Assembly (NCBI GenBank): GCA_964344765.1
Contig: CAYFOM010000046.1
Location: 1-29,955 of the forward strand
Direction of reading: 5' to 3'
DNA length: 29,955 nucleotides
Origin: JACNIZ01 sp964344765
GTDB taxonomy: Bacteria > Planctomycetota > UBA1135
In this document: positions 1 through 8,476 of the stretch, piece after piece
Numbering within the stretch: the stretch's first letter is position 1
How the letters are laid out: each line of letters begins with the position of its first letter
Translations under genes and position numbers: made by a program
The notes under the pieces: model-generated
Told to the model about the DNA's origin: nothing
Seen by the model: only the letters and a program-made list of their open reading frames with translations
The model's database searches: none

Positions 1-171
1 GAAACCTGCCAGGTGTGACTTTGAGGGGATTGCGGTTAACTGGGTAAAGTCAGCAGCGCCGTGACGGTTTTGATAATGCACAGGGGAGGAACTGGAAAAG
101 ACTTCACTCCAGTCGCCGCCGACTTGGGCTGCAGCAAAAAAGGAAAGTAATGTCGTAGTAGAAAGAATCAT
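1..171 (-). CDS. N-terminal fragment of an exported protein (cut by window edge)
   Basis: Reading the minus strand from an ATG at 169-171, the frame stays open for 57 codons to base 1, so the gene continues outside the window. The N-terminus (MILSTTTLLSFFAAAQVGGD) is a short hydrophobic stretch ending in small residues, which looks like a signal peptide with possible cleavage after the AAA/AQ region. What follows is polar (WSEVFSSSSPVHYQNRHGAADF) and I do not recognise a family. It lies downstream of the HEAT-repeat gene on the same strand but is separated from it by a strong hairpin terminator, so it probably has its own promoter. Confidence is limited because only 57 residues are visible. 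Confidence 0.5.
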   Translation of the reverse strand, partial: MILSTTTLLSFFAAAQVGGDWSEVFSSSSPVHYQNRHGAADFTQLTAIPSKSHLAGF

Positions 172-243
172 GTTGGGAATTAGTCTGGAGCGATGAGTAG
201 TAGCCTAGAAAGGCTAACGATTCCCTTGGTGAACCCGTCCCAT

Positions 244-287
244 AAAAAAGTAACCTGGGGAGAGATTATTCCCCAGGCTACTTTTTT
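244..287 (-). terminator. Intrinsic terminator after the HEAT-repeat gene
   Basis: An 18-bp inverted repeat (244-261 with 270-287, one mismatch that is a G-U pair in RNA) has an 8-nt loop. The base of the stem is an A6/T6 tract, so the RNA ends in a U run on the minus strand just after the HEAT gene stop at 298. The same structure would also end plus-strand transcripts. Confidence 0.85.
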
Positions 288-297
288 CGCAGCTGAG

Positions 298-3246
298 TTA
301 GCCTTCGCTAGTTTCTGGCTCCATTTCCTGCAGCTTGCGAATTGCGCTCTTGGCTGCGTCGCGGACTTCTACGCTTTCATCCTTCAGCAGCGGGATGATG
401 CGCGGCAGCAGCTCCGGCTTGCGGAATGGCACCAGGGACTGAATTGCCGCAGCGCGGATTTCCGGATCCTCGTCCTTCAGCATTTCGAGCAACTCTTTGA
501 TTGCCGCCCCTTCGTTCGGCAATCCACCGTCGGCAGTTTCCCAATACTGCATGGCTTCGCGCTGTTCTTTCATGGTGTTCAGCGCTTCGCGGATTGCGTA
601 AACCACGCCATCATGGCTGACCTGTGCTAGGCAGTTGGTGAGTTCTTTGCCGGCTGCTGTGGACTGGTAAGCCATAAGGGCGGCTACCGCGGCAAAGCGC
701 GCACTTTCATGAGCTTCGGTATCGCAAACGACATGACTGAATGCCATCAGCAATTTGGGTTCGCGATGGCGTTGCAGTCCTTCGATGAACTGAGCCGTTG
801 GAACGTTGTTCCGCAGCAGGTAGTCGATGTGGTCTACGTGCGGAGCAATGGAGGGCAGATCGTTCAGCACATGACCGGCCACGCTGTAAAGCCCGAGTGC
901 GTTTTCTTCGGCGTTCCAATCCGGGTGGAGTAGGATGGGCAGGAATTGCGCCGGGTTGTGGGTTCGATCGAACTCGCGATACAGCTGAGTGACGAATGCC
1001 GGTGCTTGAGCGAAATATGGAGCCAACTCCAAAAGGAATGCTTCCTGACGGTCCGGGTTCGGGAACCGAACTTGCTGAAGGAATTCCAAATCCCAGCTAG
1101 TGGGTTTGGCATTCATGTTTTGCGCAATTTGATATGCCGCTTGTTCTGCTTCCTTGGCTCCTTCCAAGATCAGGATGCTTAACGCGGCGAGCCTAGCCTT
1201 GAGCGGGCGTTCCACATCCTGAGTGATCTTCACTAGCTCCTCTTCATGCACACCATCCGCTCTCCTGACCGGTGGAATAGCCCATTTGATCAGATTATTG
1301 GAACTCGAAGGCGCGTGTTTCAATACGAGCAGAGCGGCTTCGGAATCCAAGCCGTCGTAGACCTTCCCCGTACTCTCCAAGTAATCGAAGTGCTTGAAGT
1401 AGCCTCCCTGAACCGCCAGGCGGACAGAATCAGAGAGGAATTCGTGAATTTCAGACAACTGTTTGAGCAGCCAGAGTCCATCCTGAACATTGTCTTTCTG
1501 AGGATTTTCTGGATTCGAGCTTTGTCCAAAACTTAGCACCGAGTTCTTTAAGCGCTCGCCTAAGGCATCCATTGAAACTGGGAAGAAACGGTTAAATCTG
1601 TAGCTCACAACTGCTTGGTCGAAAGCAGCGAGCACCTCTGGGCGTGAAGACTTCGCCATTGCGATGTGCACCTTTCGTTGAATGGCGGGTCCCTCAAAGT
1701 CGAAGCGAGCGAGTGCTACTAGCTTTTGCGGGCTTTTGCTCTCTAAAACAGTGAGGTATGGCTTTGGATTGCCGTATTCCCAATTCTGGCTGAATAACGC
1801 AGTAATGGCTTCCGCTCGAACGACATCGGATTCATCGTGTAATAATTTAATCAGAATTTTGCGCCCAACTTCGGATGGGCCTGGGTAGATGCGATGATTT
1901 TCACTTCTGCGATGTGCGTAATATTGAAGCGTGCGATACTGAAGCGAACGGGCGACATTTGCACGGATTTCTTCATCTTCAACACCAGCCATTTCTCTTA
2001 AGCACGTTGCATCAAACTGTGATTCCAAAATAATGCGCGAGGCATGACGGCGGATATCGGGGTGGTTGTGGTGAAGAGCAAGCTTAAGGGTCGGCAAAAA
2101 CTCATGTGCTAATCCTTCAAAGTCGAGCATTTCCATTGCAGCTTTAGCCGCGTTCGTGGACTCACTGTTCAACAGCATTTGCAGGTGGTTATCGATGCCC
2201 TTGTTGTAAGCAGACATGCGAAGAAAATCTTTGGCGACTGGTTGAAAGTGGGCGCTGGTGTCAGGATGGGCATAAAGCACGCCAAGGAGGTCTGCCCAGT
2301 ATTCAGGCTTGCAGCTTGTTTTGCGGATATTGCGAGCGTAACCGTAATGAGGATCCGGAAACTCGGCAAACGCCTCACTTATGCGCATACGCCAGCCTTG
2401 GTCACCGCGTTCGAGCCAATCCATCATCGTTTGCGCGGCGCGCGGTGCATCCACCTGAACTAGTAGGGTCAACGGATCGATTACGAAGAAACTATTCTCC
2501 TCTTCAAGGTCAACAAGGACAAAGTGAACCAAGGACGAAGATGCGCGTACTCCCAATTCACGAATGGCGGCAGAGTCACCAGTAGAAAGGCTGCGCTTGA
2601 CGAAGTTAAATACCTCCGGAACCGGAAGGCCAAACTTCTTGTCCAAGTAGTTTTCTCGCTCTGTAGGCAAGATGCCATGAATGCGGCCGCCCCTGCGCTT
2701 GGCAATGTCTTGCTGAAAACCGTTCCGTAGTGCGACCACTAGTGAGTCGTTCAATGCCGCATGGAGCTCGTTCTGAACTTCCTGGCTTGCTGGAAGGCAA
2801 ACAACGTTTTTGCCTTCATAGGTTGTGGGCAAAGTTAGGTGTGCATTGGAAAGGAATTCGATGGCTTGTTCCGTCGCCCCAAGTCGGTTTTGATGCTCAG
2901 CCCTCGCCAATAAGGCTTTGGCAACCATTCTTTGCCGCAGCCCGCTATCGGTGATATCAACATGATGAGCAACTAGCCATGCTTTATTTAATGCAATTGC
3001 CGCCTGTTCTGCATTGCGGCTTACTTGCCAAATGTGGCTCGCATCTGCAATCGCGGCATCGATGTCCTCCATGCTCGGAGTGGTTTCGATGATTAGTGAT
3101 GAGCCGTTTTCCTCGATGATCTGCCCGGTCCACAAATAGCTGTTGGATTGACTGCCATCTGCGGGGGACTGGCTGAATAGGGTTGGCGTTGTCGCCGTCA
3201 GCAGAGCGGCGAGCGCCAGTGCGGAAGTGAGTCGGTTTCGTTTCAT
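298..3246 (-). CDS. Secreted HEAT-repeat protein
   Basis: A large protein of about 982 residues. The chosen ATG at 3246 begins MKRNRLTSALALAALLTATTPTLFSQ, a clear signal peptide. The frame is open to 3285, but that start adds 13 residues in front of the signal and has no better ribosome site. The body is alpha-helical with a TPR-like segment near residues 80-140. HEAT-type repeats follow, clearest at the C-terminus (KDEDPEIRAAAIQSLVPF and KDESVEVRDAAKSAI) and again mid-protein (HDESDVVRAEAITALF). Such repeats usually form protein-binding superhelices. It is the third gene of an operon with a histidine kinase and response regulator, 18 bp after the regulator stop. This suggests an exported partner or output of that system. 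No catalytic motif was seen and the precise function is unknown. Confidence 0.8.
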   Translation of the reverse strand: MKRNRLTSALALAALLTATTPTLFSQSPADGSQSNSYLWTGQIIEENGSSLIIETTPSMEDIDAAIADASHIWQVSRNAEQAAIALNKAWLVAHHVDITDSGLRQRMVAKALLARAEHQNRLGATEQAIEFLSNAHLTLPTTYEGKNVVCLPASQEVQNELHAALNDSLVVALRNGFQQDIAKRRGGRIHGILPTERENYLDKKFGLPVPEVFNFVKRSLSTGDSAAIRELGVRASSSLVHFVLVDLEEENSFFVIDPLTLLVQVDAPRAAQTMMDWLERGDQGWRMRISEAFAEFPDPHYGYARNIRKTSCKPEYWADLLGVLYAHPDTSAHFQPVAKDFLRMSAYNKGIDNHLQMLLNSESTNAAKAAMEMLDFEGLAHEFLPTLKLALHHNHPDIRRHASRIILESQFDATCLREMAGVEDEEIRANVARSLQYRTLQYYAHRRSENHRIYPGPSEVGRKILIKLLHDESDVVRAEAITALFSQNWEYGNPKPYLTVLESKSPQKLVALARFDFEGPAIQRKVHIAMAKSSRPEVLAAFDQAVVSYRFNRFFPVSMDALGERLKNSVLSFGQSSNPENPQKDNVQDGLWLLKQLSEIHEFLSDSVRLAVQGGYFKHFDYLESTGKVYDGLDSEAALLVLKHAPSSSNNLIKWAIPPVRRADGVHEEELVKITQDVERPLKARLAALSILILEGAKEAEQAAYQIAQNMNAKPTSWDLEFLQQVRFPNPDRQEAFLLELAPYFAQAPAFVTQLYREFDRTHNPAQFLPILLHPDWNAEENALGLYSVAGHVLNDLPSIAPHVDHIDYLLRNNVPTAQFIEGLQRHREPKLLMAFSHVVCDTEAHESARFAAVAALMAYQSTAAGKELTNCLAQVSHDGVVYAIREALNTMKEQREAMQYWETADGGLPNEGAAIKELLEMLKDEDPEIRAAAIQSLVPFRKPELLPRIIPLLKDESVEVRDAAKSAIRKLQEMEPETSEG

Positions 3247-3303
3247 GAGCTTAAGCATCGCTTGATTGAGCATTGCAGTTGTCATTGCGGTCTGAAAAAT
3301 AAG

Positions 3304-4026
3304 TCAACTAGATGTCAACGAAGGATTGGGGATAAATTTGTAGCCGACGCCATGGACAGTCAGCAGGTGGCGCGGGGAATCGGGCTGGTCTTCAATCTTT
3401 TTTCGCAGCTTCAGGACGTGAGTGTCGATGGTGCGCGTGGTGGGGAATTCGTCGGCGCCCCAGACGGAATCCAATAGGTGGTTGCGCTCTAGGGTTTGGC
3501 CAGGGTGGCGAAGGAAGAATGAAAGTAGATCTAGTTCTTTGCGCGAGAGTCCATGTTGCTGGCCGTCGCGTTCCAAGCAGTAGCCGGCGAAGTCGACGGT
3601 TACGTTGCCGAAGGTTTGCACATCGTCGCTCTCAACGAGACCGGGAGTTTGTCCGTCTTGTCGTCGCAGCGCAACTTGAATGCGCAACATCAGTTCCTTT
3701 GCGGAGAACGGCTTCACCATGTAATCATCCGCGCCGAACTCAAAGCCTTGAATGCGATCCCATTCTTCGCCGCGCGCAGAAAGAATGATCACCGGGCAAG
3801 TCATACGCTTTTCGCGAATGCCTTTCAGCACGGCGAAACCGTCACGGCCGGGCATCATCAGGTCGAGCAGGATCAAGTCTGGTGAAACTTGGCATGCGAG
3901 ATCAAATCCTTGGTCGCCATCGGCAGCTTCTACCACGTCGAAGTCTTGATTGCGCAAAGCATCGGCAAGAGCCATGCGGATCGGGTCTTCGTCTTCAACG
4001 ATTAAAATTCGCGGTTTGCTATTCAT
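3304..4026 (-). CDS. OmpR/PhoB-family response regulator
   Basis: 240 residues. The receiver domain (about 5-120) has the acidic pair E11/D12, phospho-acceptor D55 (LLDLMMPG), switch S83 and K105 (KPF). The C-terminal winged-helix DNA-binding domain (about 135-235) ends with the typical hairpin TVHGVGYKF and contains RTIDTHVLKLRKKIE, the recognition region of the OmpR class. The ATG overlaps the stop of the upstream histidine kinase by 4 bp (ATGA), so the two are translationally coupled and almost certainly a cognate pair. The regulon cannot be read from the sequence; the co-transcribed exported HEAT protein is one possible clue. Similar to PhoP/PhoB-type regulators, but not assignable to a named one. 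Confidence 0.93.
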   Translation of the reverse strand: MNSKPRILIVEDEDPIRMALADALRNQDFDVVEAADGDQGFDLACQVSPDLILLDLMMPGRDGFAVLKGIREKRMTCPVIILSARGEEWDRIQGFEFGADDYMVKPFSAKELMLRIQVALRRQDGQTPGLVESDDVQTFGNVTVDFAGYCLERDGQQHGLSRKELDLLSFFLRHPGQTLERNHLLDSVWGADEFPTTRTIDTHVLKLRKKIEDQPDSPRHLLTVHGVGYKFIPNPSLTSS

Positions 4027-6023
4027 GACTGCGGTGGTAGGGGGAAGCTAAGAGTGAATAAAGCGCCGCCGTCTTTGGCGTTGGCGGCGGTGGCGGTGCC
4101 GCCATGTTGATCGAGAATCTTGGCGACGATGGCAAGGCCTAAGCCGGCACCCTTGCCTTTGATGGAAGTGGACTTGAGTTGCTGGAACGGCTTGAAAACA
4201 GATTGCAATGCGTCTTCAGGCAAGCCTTCGCCAAAGTCGCGCAGGGTTAGTTGCACATTGGAATTCACAACTGCACAGCTCAACTGCACCCGATTGCTTC
4301 CGCTATGGCGTAACGAGTTGTCGGCTAGATTCAATACGGCACGACGCATGGCATCGGCGTCCATTGTTGCCATGGATTCGCCGAAATCACCAGTCACCTC
4401 AACTTCGGCGCGGTTTTGAACCGCCCATTGTCCGAGCTCTTCCTCAAGGTCAACGCGCCATCGTTCCAGCTCAACCGCTTGCATGCGGAACTCCGGCTCC
4501 AAACCGCGCTCCAAGCGTGAGAAGTCCAGCGCATCATCCACCAATCTGCGCAAGCGATTCGCCTCTCGGCGAATGAATCCGTGATACTTCTTTTGTGCGG
4601 CTTCATCCGTCACCAAGCCGCTTTCCAAATTTTCAGTCATCAACAAAATCGACGACACCGGCGTGCGCAACTCATGCGAAACGTTGGCAATGAAGTCGGT
4701 CTTCAGCCTTTGTAGTTTCTGCTGGCGTTGCAGCGCGCGACTAATGACGATGCCGGCAACCGCACAAAGCAAACCAAGAGTGGTAACCGCCGTGCGCAAC
4801 AACCGAATGGGTCTGCTGGCTGACCGCACAAAGTCATCAGGCGCCGGATGGCGAATGCCAAGTATGAACGGCGATTTGGGAAGGGCGATTCCCGAAGTAG
4901 TCTGAGCTAGAGTCATTTGAAACTCATCGCTGAGCAAATCCAAGCTTCGCCAATGCTTCTCAAGTTTCGCGGCAAAGTATTGTTGCGAATGCACCTCCAC
5001 GCGGATTTCTTCGCTTTGAGGGTTCTGCTGCACGATCAGGATGCCGCCATCAAAGGCAAATAGCTGCTTGCTCGGAAAACTCGCCGGTAAATCCCAGTCG
5101 CTAATTAAGTTTCGAATGGAGTGAATCCATAGATGTTGGAAAACCGCAATGCGCAAACTCGGTGGTGGGATCTGCATCCACTGGTCTGGCGAGATCCCGT
5201 CGGCTTCACCTTCCGATGCCAGCAACGATTCCACCCAAAGCTTGGTATTTAAATCGAAGTCGAATAAAGCCAGTGCCGGCTCCATAGATGGCGGATTCGG
5301 GATTCCAAATTGAATTCGCACGGTTTCACTAGCGGTTACGATGCCGCCGTCGGCAAATCGCGCAATTAAGTGATTCACAGCGGCGGGTAAGTCGTCGCCC
5401 AAGGAATCGCGCACTGCGAGAAAGGCGAGCAAAACTATGGAAGTGGAACCCTGTACCTCACTGCCGGTCCACTCCATGCAGTGGTCATTCCAAATTGCGC
5501 GGGCTTCATCGGCCCGACCTGCTTTCAAATTAAGCTGAAGTAATCGAAGTCGCAGCGCGGCCTTAATTTCATAGTCCGCTTGAACGACCAACGCTTGTTG
5601 AATTTGATCAATCGCCGCAAGGTAATCTTGTTTCTCCAACTCGGCGGCGTCCGCCTCGCGTACCAATTGCACGATGGATGGATGGGCGCCGGTATATAGA
5701 TCGACGGGATGGAATTCTTTGGTGTCGGAAGTCGGTTGCGCGGCAAGCCAGTGTTCGGGCCGAATTTCAAACTGCATCGGAACATCCAGCGGAGACTCCA
5801 CATCCCAAGGTCGCACCAGCTCTTCGTTCCACAACCCCAGCGCGAGGTTTTCAATTTCTTGAATCTTGTTCTGCAGCGCGCGTTGGCCGTAATCATTCGG
5901 AGCAAATAAAGGGCTCCATGCAATGGCAATCAAAACTACTGCCGTCAGCGCGCCCAACCATTGCGGGGCGCTGGATCCGATACTTTGCGGATTGGGGGAG
6001 GGAGTCTTTGGCGAATCCGCCAT
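4023..6023 (-). CDS. Membrane sensor histidine kinase with large extracytoplasmic domain
   Basis: 666 residues. TM1 is about residues 21-41. An extracytoplasmic region of about 365 residues includes TPR-like helices (about 120-180, ending RADEARAIWND). TM2 is about 408-430. The HisKA domain has phospho-acceptor H450 in NVSHELRTP. The HATPase domain has an N box (LNLADNSLRHS, N569), a G1 box (DFGEG, 596-600), an F box (FKPF) and a G2 box (GKGAGLGLA, 623-631), all intact. It is the first gene of the kinase-regulator-HEAT operon and overlaps the regulator by 4 bp. The stimulus is unknown; the helical sensor domain differs from the usual PAS or Cache folds and suggests a protein or peptide signal. 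AGGAA directly abuts the ATG, a very short spacing. Confidence 0.92.
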   Translation of the reverse strand: MADSPKTPSPNPQSIGSSAPQWLGALTAVVLIAIAWSPLFAPNDYGQRALQNKIQEIENLALGLWNEELVRPWDVESPLDVPMQFEIRPEHWLAAQPTSDTKEFHPVDLYTGAHPSIVQLVREADAAELEKQDYLAAIDQIQQALVVQADYEIKAALRLRLLQLNLKAGRADEARAIWNDHCMEWTGSEVQGSTSIVLLAFLAVRDSLGDDLPAAVNHLIARFADGGIVTASETVRIQFGIPNPPSMEPALALFDFDLNTKLWVESLLASEGEADGISPDQWMQIPPPSLRIAVFQHLWIHSIRNLISDWDLPASFPSKQLFAFDGGILIVQQNPQSEEIRVEVHSQQYFAAKLEKHWRSLDLLSDEFQMTLAQTTSGIALPKSPFILGIRHPAPDDFVRSASRPIRLLRTAVTTLGLLCAVAGIVISRALQRQQKLQRLKTDFIANVSHELRTPVSSILLMTENLESGLVTDEAAQKKYHGFIRREANRLRRLVDDALDFSRLERGLEPEFRMQAVELERWRVDLEEELGQWAVQNRAEVEVTGDFGESMATMDADAMRRAVLNLADNSLRHSGSNRVQLSCAVVNSNVQLTLRDFGEGLPEDALQSVFKPFQQLKSTSIKGKGAGLGLAIVAKILDQHGGTATAANAKDGGALFTLSFPLPPQS

Positions 6024-6100
6024 TTCCTAAGGTTAGTGCGCCGACAGGATCAGTTGTGAACGGAATGTCAACGCCACCGCAAGGGCCCGCCCCTTCAAAC

Positions 6101-6130
6101 AAAAACACCGAGCAGACGAATCTGCTCGGC
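6101..6130 (-). terminator. Intrinsic terminator of glnA
   Basis: A perfect 9-bp stem (6108-6116 with 6121-6129, CCGAGCAGA/TCTGCTCGG) with a 4-nt loop is followed on the minus strand by a short U tract (TGTTTTTG). It lies about 27 bp past the glnA stop and separates glnA from the kinase operon. Confidence 0.85.
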
Positions 6131-6156
6131 GTTGCGTTGCGGGGATCCGCGATGAC

Positions 6157-7545
6157 TTACATCGAAGTCAGGTAGCGCTCCAATTCCCACGGGTGAACCG
6201 CAGCGATGTAGTCCTGCCATTCACTGCGCTTGGCGGTCAGGAACTGCGAAGTGGTGTGCTCGCCCAGTGCTTCCTTCAGCACCTTGTCCTTCTCAAGCGC
6301 ATCCAAAGCTTCGCCCAAGTTACCCGGCAAGCTCTTAATCTTCAGGCGCGAACGCTCGCGCTTGCTCATGCGGTAAACGTTGCCACTGACCGGAGCCGGC
6401 GGCTCGATCTTGTTCTTGATGCCATCCAGGCCGGCAGCCAACATTGCGGCGAATGCCAGGTACGGGTTGCACGACGGATCGGGCATGCGCAGTTCGGCGC
6501 GAGTGCCGACGCCGCGGCGATCGGGAACGCGGATCAACGGCGAGCGGTTGCGCATCGACCAAGCCAAGTGAGTTGGTGCTTCGTAACCTGGTACCAAGCG
6601 CTTGTACGAGTTCACCGTCGGGTTGGTAATTGCAACCAGCGCGCGGGCGTGAGCCAACAAGCCGCCGATGTACCAACGCATTTCGTCGGAGATGCCGCCG
6701 TCTTCCGCGCCTTCCTGGTAGAAAGCGTTTTCGCTTCCACGGAACAACGACTGGTGAACGTGCATGCCCGAGCCGTTCTGACCAAAGATCGGCTTCGGCA
6801 TAAAGGTTGCGTGCAATCCCATGTCGCGAGCAACGCGGCGCACCACGAAGCGGAACATGGTCAAGCGGTCTGCGGTGATCAGCGCGTCGTCGTACTTAAA
6901 GTCGATTTCGTGCTGGCCCGGGGCGACCTCGTGGTGTGCGGCTTCGATTTCAAAGCCGAGCTTTTCCAATGCGATGACGATTTCGCGACGGCATTCTTCG
7001 CCAAGGTCGATCGGCGCGAGGTCGAAGTAACCGGCCGAGTCGTGCGTTTCGGTGGTGGCTTCGCCGTTTTCGCCGCGCTGGAACAGGAAGAACTCAGCTT
7101 CCGGTCCGCAGTTCATGGCGTAGCCCATTTCGGCGGCTTGAGCGGCGACCTTCTTCAGCGTGCCGCGCGGGCAACCTTCGAATGCGCGCTCGTCGGAGGT
7201 GAACACGTCGCAGATGATCGACGCAACACTGCCGTGCGAGGCGTGGTGTACGCCGGCGCTATCCCACGGATCGACACGGTAGGAATCCAAGCTGGGCTTC
7301 AGCAGCATGTCGGACTCTTCGATGCGGGTGAAGCCTTCGATGGACGAGCCATCGAACATGATTTCGCCATCCAGTGCTTTTTCGAACTGGCTGGCCGGGA
7401 CCTCAACGTTCTTGTTGGTGCCGGTGATGTCCGTGAATTGCAGGCGCAGGAAGCGAACATCGTTCTCCTGCATGTGCTTGAGGATGGACTGACGGTTCCA
7501 GGCGGTTTCCACGTCGGAAGATGGGGTAGGGGTTTTGGTCGTCAT
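6157..7545 (-). CDS. glnA: Type I glutamine synthetase (alpha subtype)
   Basis: Makes glutamine from glutamate, ammonia and ATP in the cytoplasm. 462 residues from the ATG at 7545, which is preceded by GGAGGG at good spacing. An upstream in-frame ATG at 7575 lacks a site. Hallmarks are FDGSSIEGF, GPEAEFF, HEVAPGQHEID, NGSGMHVHQS, NPTVNSYKRLVPG and RNRSPLIRVP. The adenylylation loop of the beta subtype (NLYDLP) is absent, replaced by NVYRMSKRER, as in Bacillus-type alpha enzymes. R74 in EGFTRIEESD corresponds to the arginine linked to feedback inhibition in Bacillus subtilis. It is probably monocistronic, with its own terminator and a gap of about 157 bp upstream. Control is expected through feedback inhibition, not covalent modification. 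Confidence 0.96.
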   Translation of the reverse strand: MTTKTPTPSSDVETAWNRQSILKHMQENDVRFLRLQFTDITGTNKNVEVPASQFEKALDGEIMFDGSSIEGFTRIEESDMLLKPSLDSYRVDPWDSAGVHHASHGSVASIICDVFTSDERAFEGCPRGTLKKVAAQAAEMGYAMNCGPEAEFFLFQRGENGEATTETHDSAGYFDLAPIDLGEECRREIVIALEKLGFEIEAAHHEVAPGQHEIDFKYDDALITADRLTMFRFVVRRVARDMGLHATFMPKPIFGQNGSGMHVHQSLFRGSENAFYQEGAEDGGISDEMRWYIGGLLAHARALVAITNPTVNSYKRLVPGYEAPTHLAWSMRNRSPLIRVPDRRGVGTRAELRMPDPSCNPYLAFAAMLAAGLDGIKNKIEPPAPVSGNVYRMSKRERSRLKIKSLPGNLGEALDALEKDKVLKEALGEHTTSQFLTAKRSEWQDYIAAVHPWELERYLTSM

Positions 7546-7575
7546 GGGGAGCCCTCCGCGGGCTGAAGTTGGCAT

Positions 7576-7581
7576 AGAATA
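7576..7581 (-). promoter_or_regulatory. Possible -10 element of the glnA promoter
   Basis: TATTCT on the minus strand, directly in front of the upstream in-frame ATG. A start site about 7 nt downstream would give a leader of roughly 24 nt before the ATG at 7545 and would exclude the ATG at 7575. No clear -35 hexamer is visible, so this is tentative. Confidence 0.3.
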
Positions 7582-7671
7582 CCGCTAGTGCCCGTGGATA
7601 AGTGCAGAATCTGCAAAAAACGACGAGCACTTCTGCGAAATTCAGCGGGAATTCGCGAAAATGACAACCCA

Positions 7672-7700
7672 CCAGGGCGCAATTCTGAAAATTGCCCTGG
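7672..7700 (-). terminator. Hairpin after the ABC permease gene
   Basis: The inverted repeat CCAGGGC..AATT (7672-7684 with 7690-7700, a 2-nt bulge) starts 3 bp after the permease stop. No U tract follows directly, so it may be a weak terminator or a 3'-end stabiliser. Confidence 0.45.
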
Positions 7701-7702
7701 CT

Positions 7703-8476
7703 TTAGAAGTCGCGGACGGAAATGCGGCGCATGGCGACCCCCAAAGCCGCCACGGTGATCACGGCGAACCAAATCGCCGGTTGCGTCGGGTAGATTTCGA
7801 CGGCGATGGGGATCAGCCGATCCAAGTCAATTAGCTTGTAAATCGAATAGGCATTCAGCGTCTTGACCATGTAGATCGCCAAGTTCACGAACATGAAACC
7901 GATCGTGATCAGCGCCGGCTTGAGCTGATGGTCGGCGAAGGTCGACATCGCCAGCGTCACGGTGAAAACCATCGCCAGGAAGATCGACAGATAGCCGGTC
8001 GCCAAAATCACATGGCTGCCGTTGACGCTTTCCTCGACCAGCGAACTCGCGCCGACGCCGATCCATGTGGTCAGCCAAAACGGGACCAGCACCAACGCCA
8101 GTCCGGTCGCCCAGCGCACCAGCAGCAGGCGCACGCGCGACACCGGTCGCGAAAACAGGAATTCGGCGGTACGGCTGTCGACTTCACGCGCAATGATCAA
8201 ACTGCCCAAAATCGCCGCAGCCACCATGCCGGCAATACCGGCACCTTTGTACAGCTGCTGCAAGCCGAAGTACGCCCAGTAACCATGCTCCTGGACCATG
8301 TACACCATGTCCTGGACCATTTGGATCGGCACCAATTTGCCGATGACCGCCAACTCGTTCAGGTTTTCACGCAACCCCGGCCAGAACCAAATCGCACCGA
8401 AGAAGTTCACCGACAGCAGCATCAAATAGCCGACTGCCAGGAACATATGCTCGCGCAACATTTGCCGGACTAGCAT
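7703..8476 (-). CDS. ABC-2 type transporter permease
   Basis: 257 residues with about six hydrophobic segments. The motif AREVDSRTAEFLFSRPVSRVRLLLVRW, between the second and third membrane spans, is typical of ABC-2 permeases (REVDSGTxEFLLSxPVSR). The ATG is preceded by GGAGGA at ideal spacing and overlaps the end of the ATPase gene by 7 bp, so the two subunits are coupled and form one exporter in the inner membrane. The substrate is unknown. Adjacent genes (MBL hydrolase, clpB) do not define it. Confidence 0.88.
   Translation of the reverse strand: MLVRQMLREHMFLAVGYLMLLSVNFFGAIWFWPGLRENLNELAVIGKLVPIQMVQDMVYMVQEHGYWAYFGLQQLYKGAGIAGMVAAAILGSLIIAREVDSRTAEFLFSRPVSRVRLLLVRWATGLALVLVPFWLTTWIGVGASSLVEESVNGSHVILATGYLSIFLAMVFTVTLAMSTFADHQLKPALITIGFMFVNLAIYMVKTLNAYSIYKLIDLDRLIPIAVEIYPTQPAIWFAVITVAALGVAMRRISVRDF

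Noticed and set aside
6193..7566. 457-codon open frame on the plus strand opposite glnA
   Set aside because: It lies fully antisense to an unmistakable glutamine synthetase and its sequence is the His/Val/Arg-rich composition typical of a shadow frame. No ribosome site and no recognised domain.
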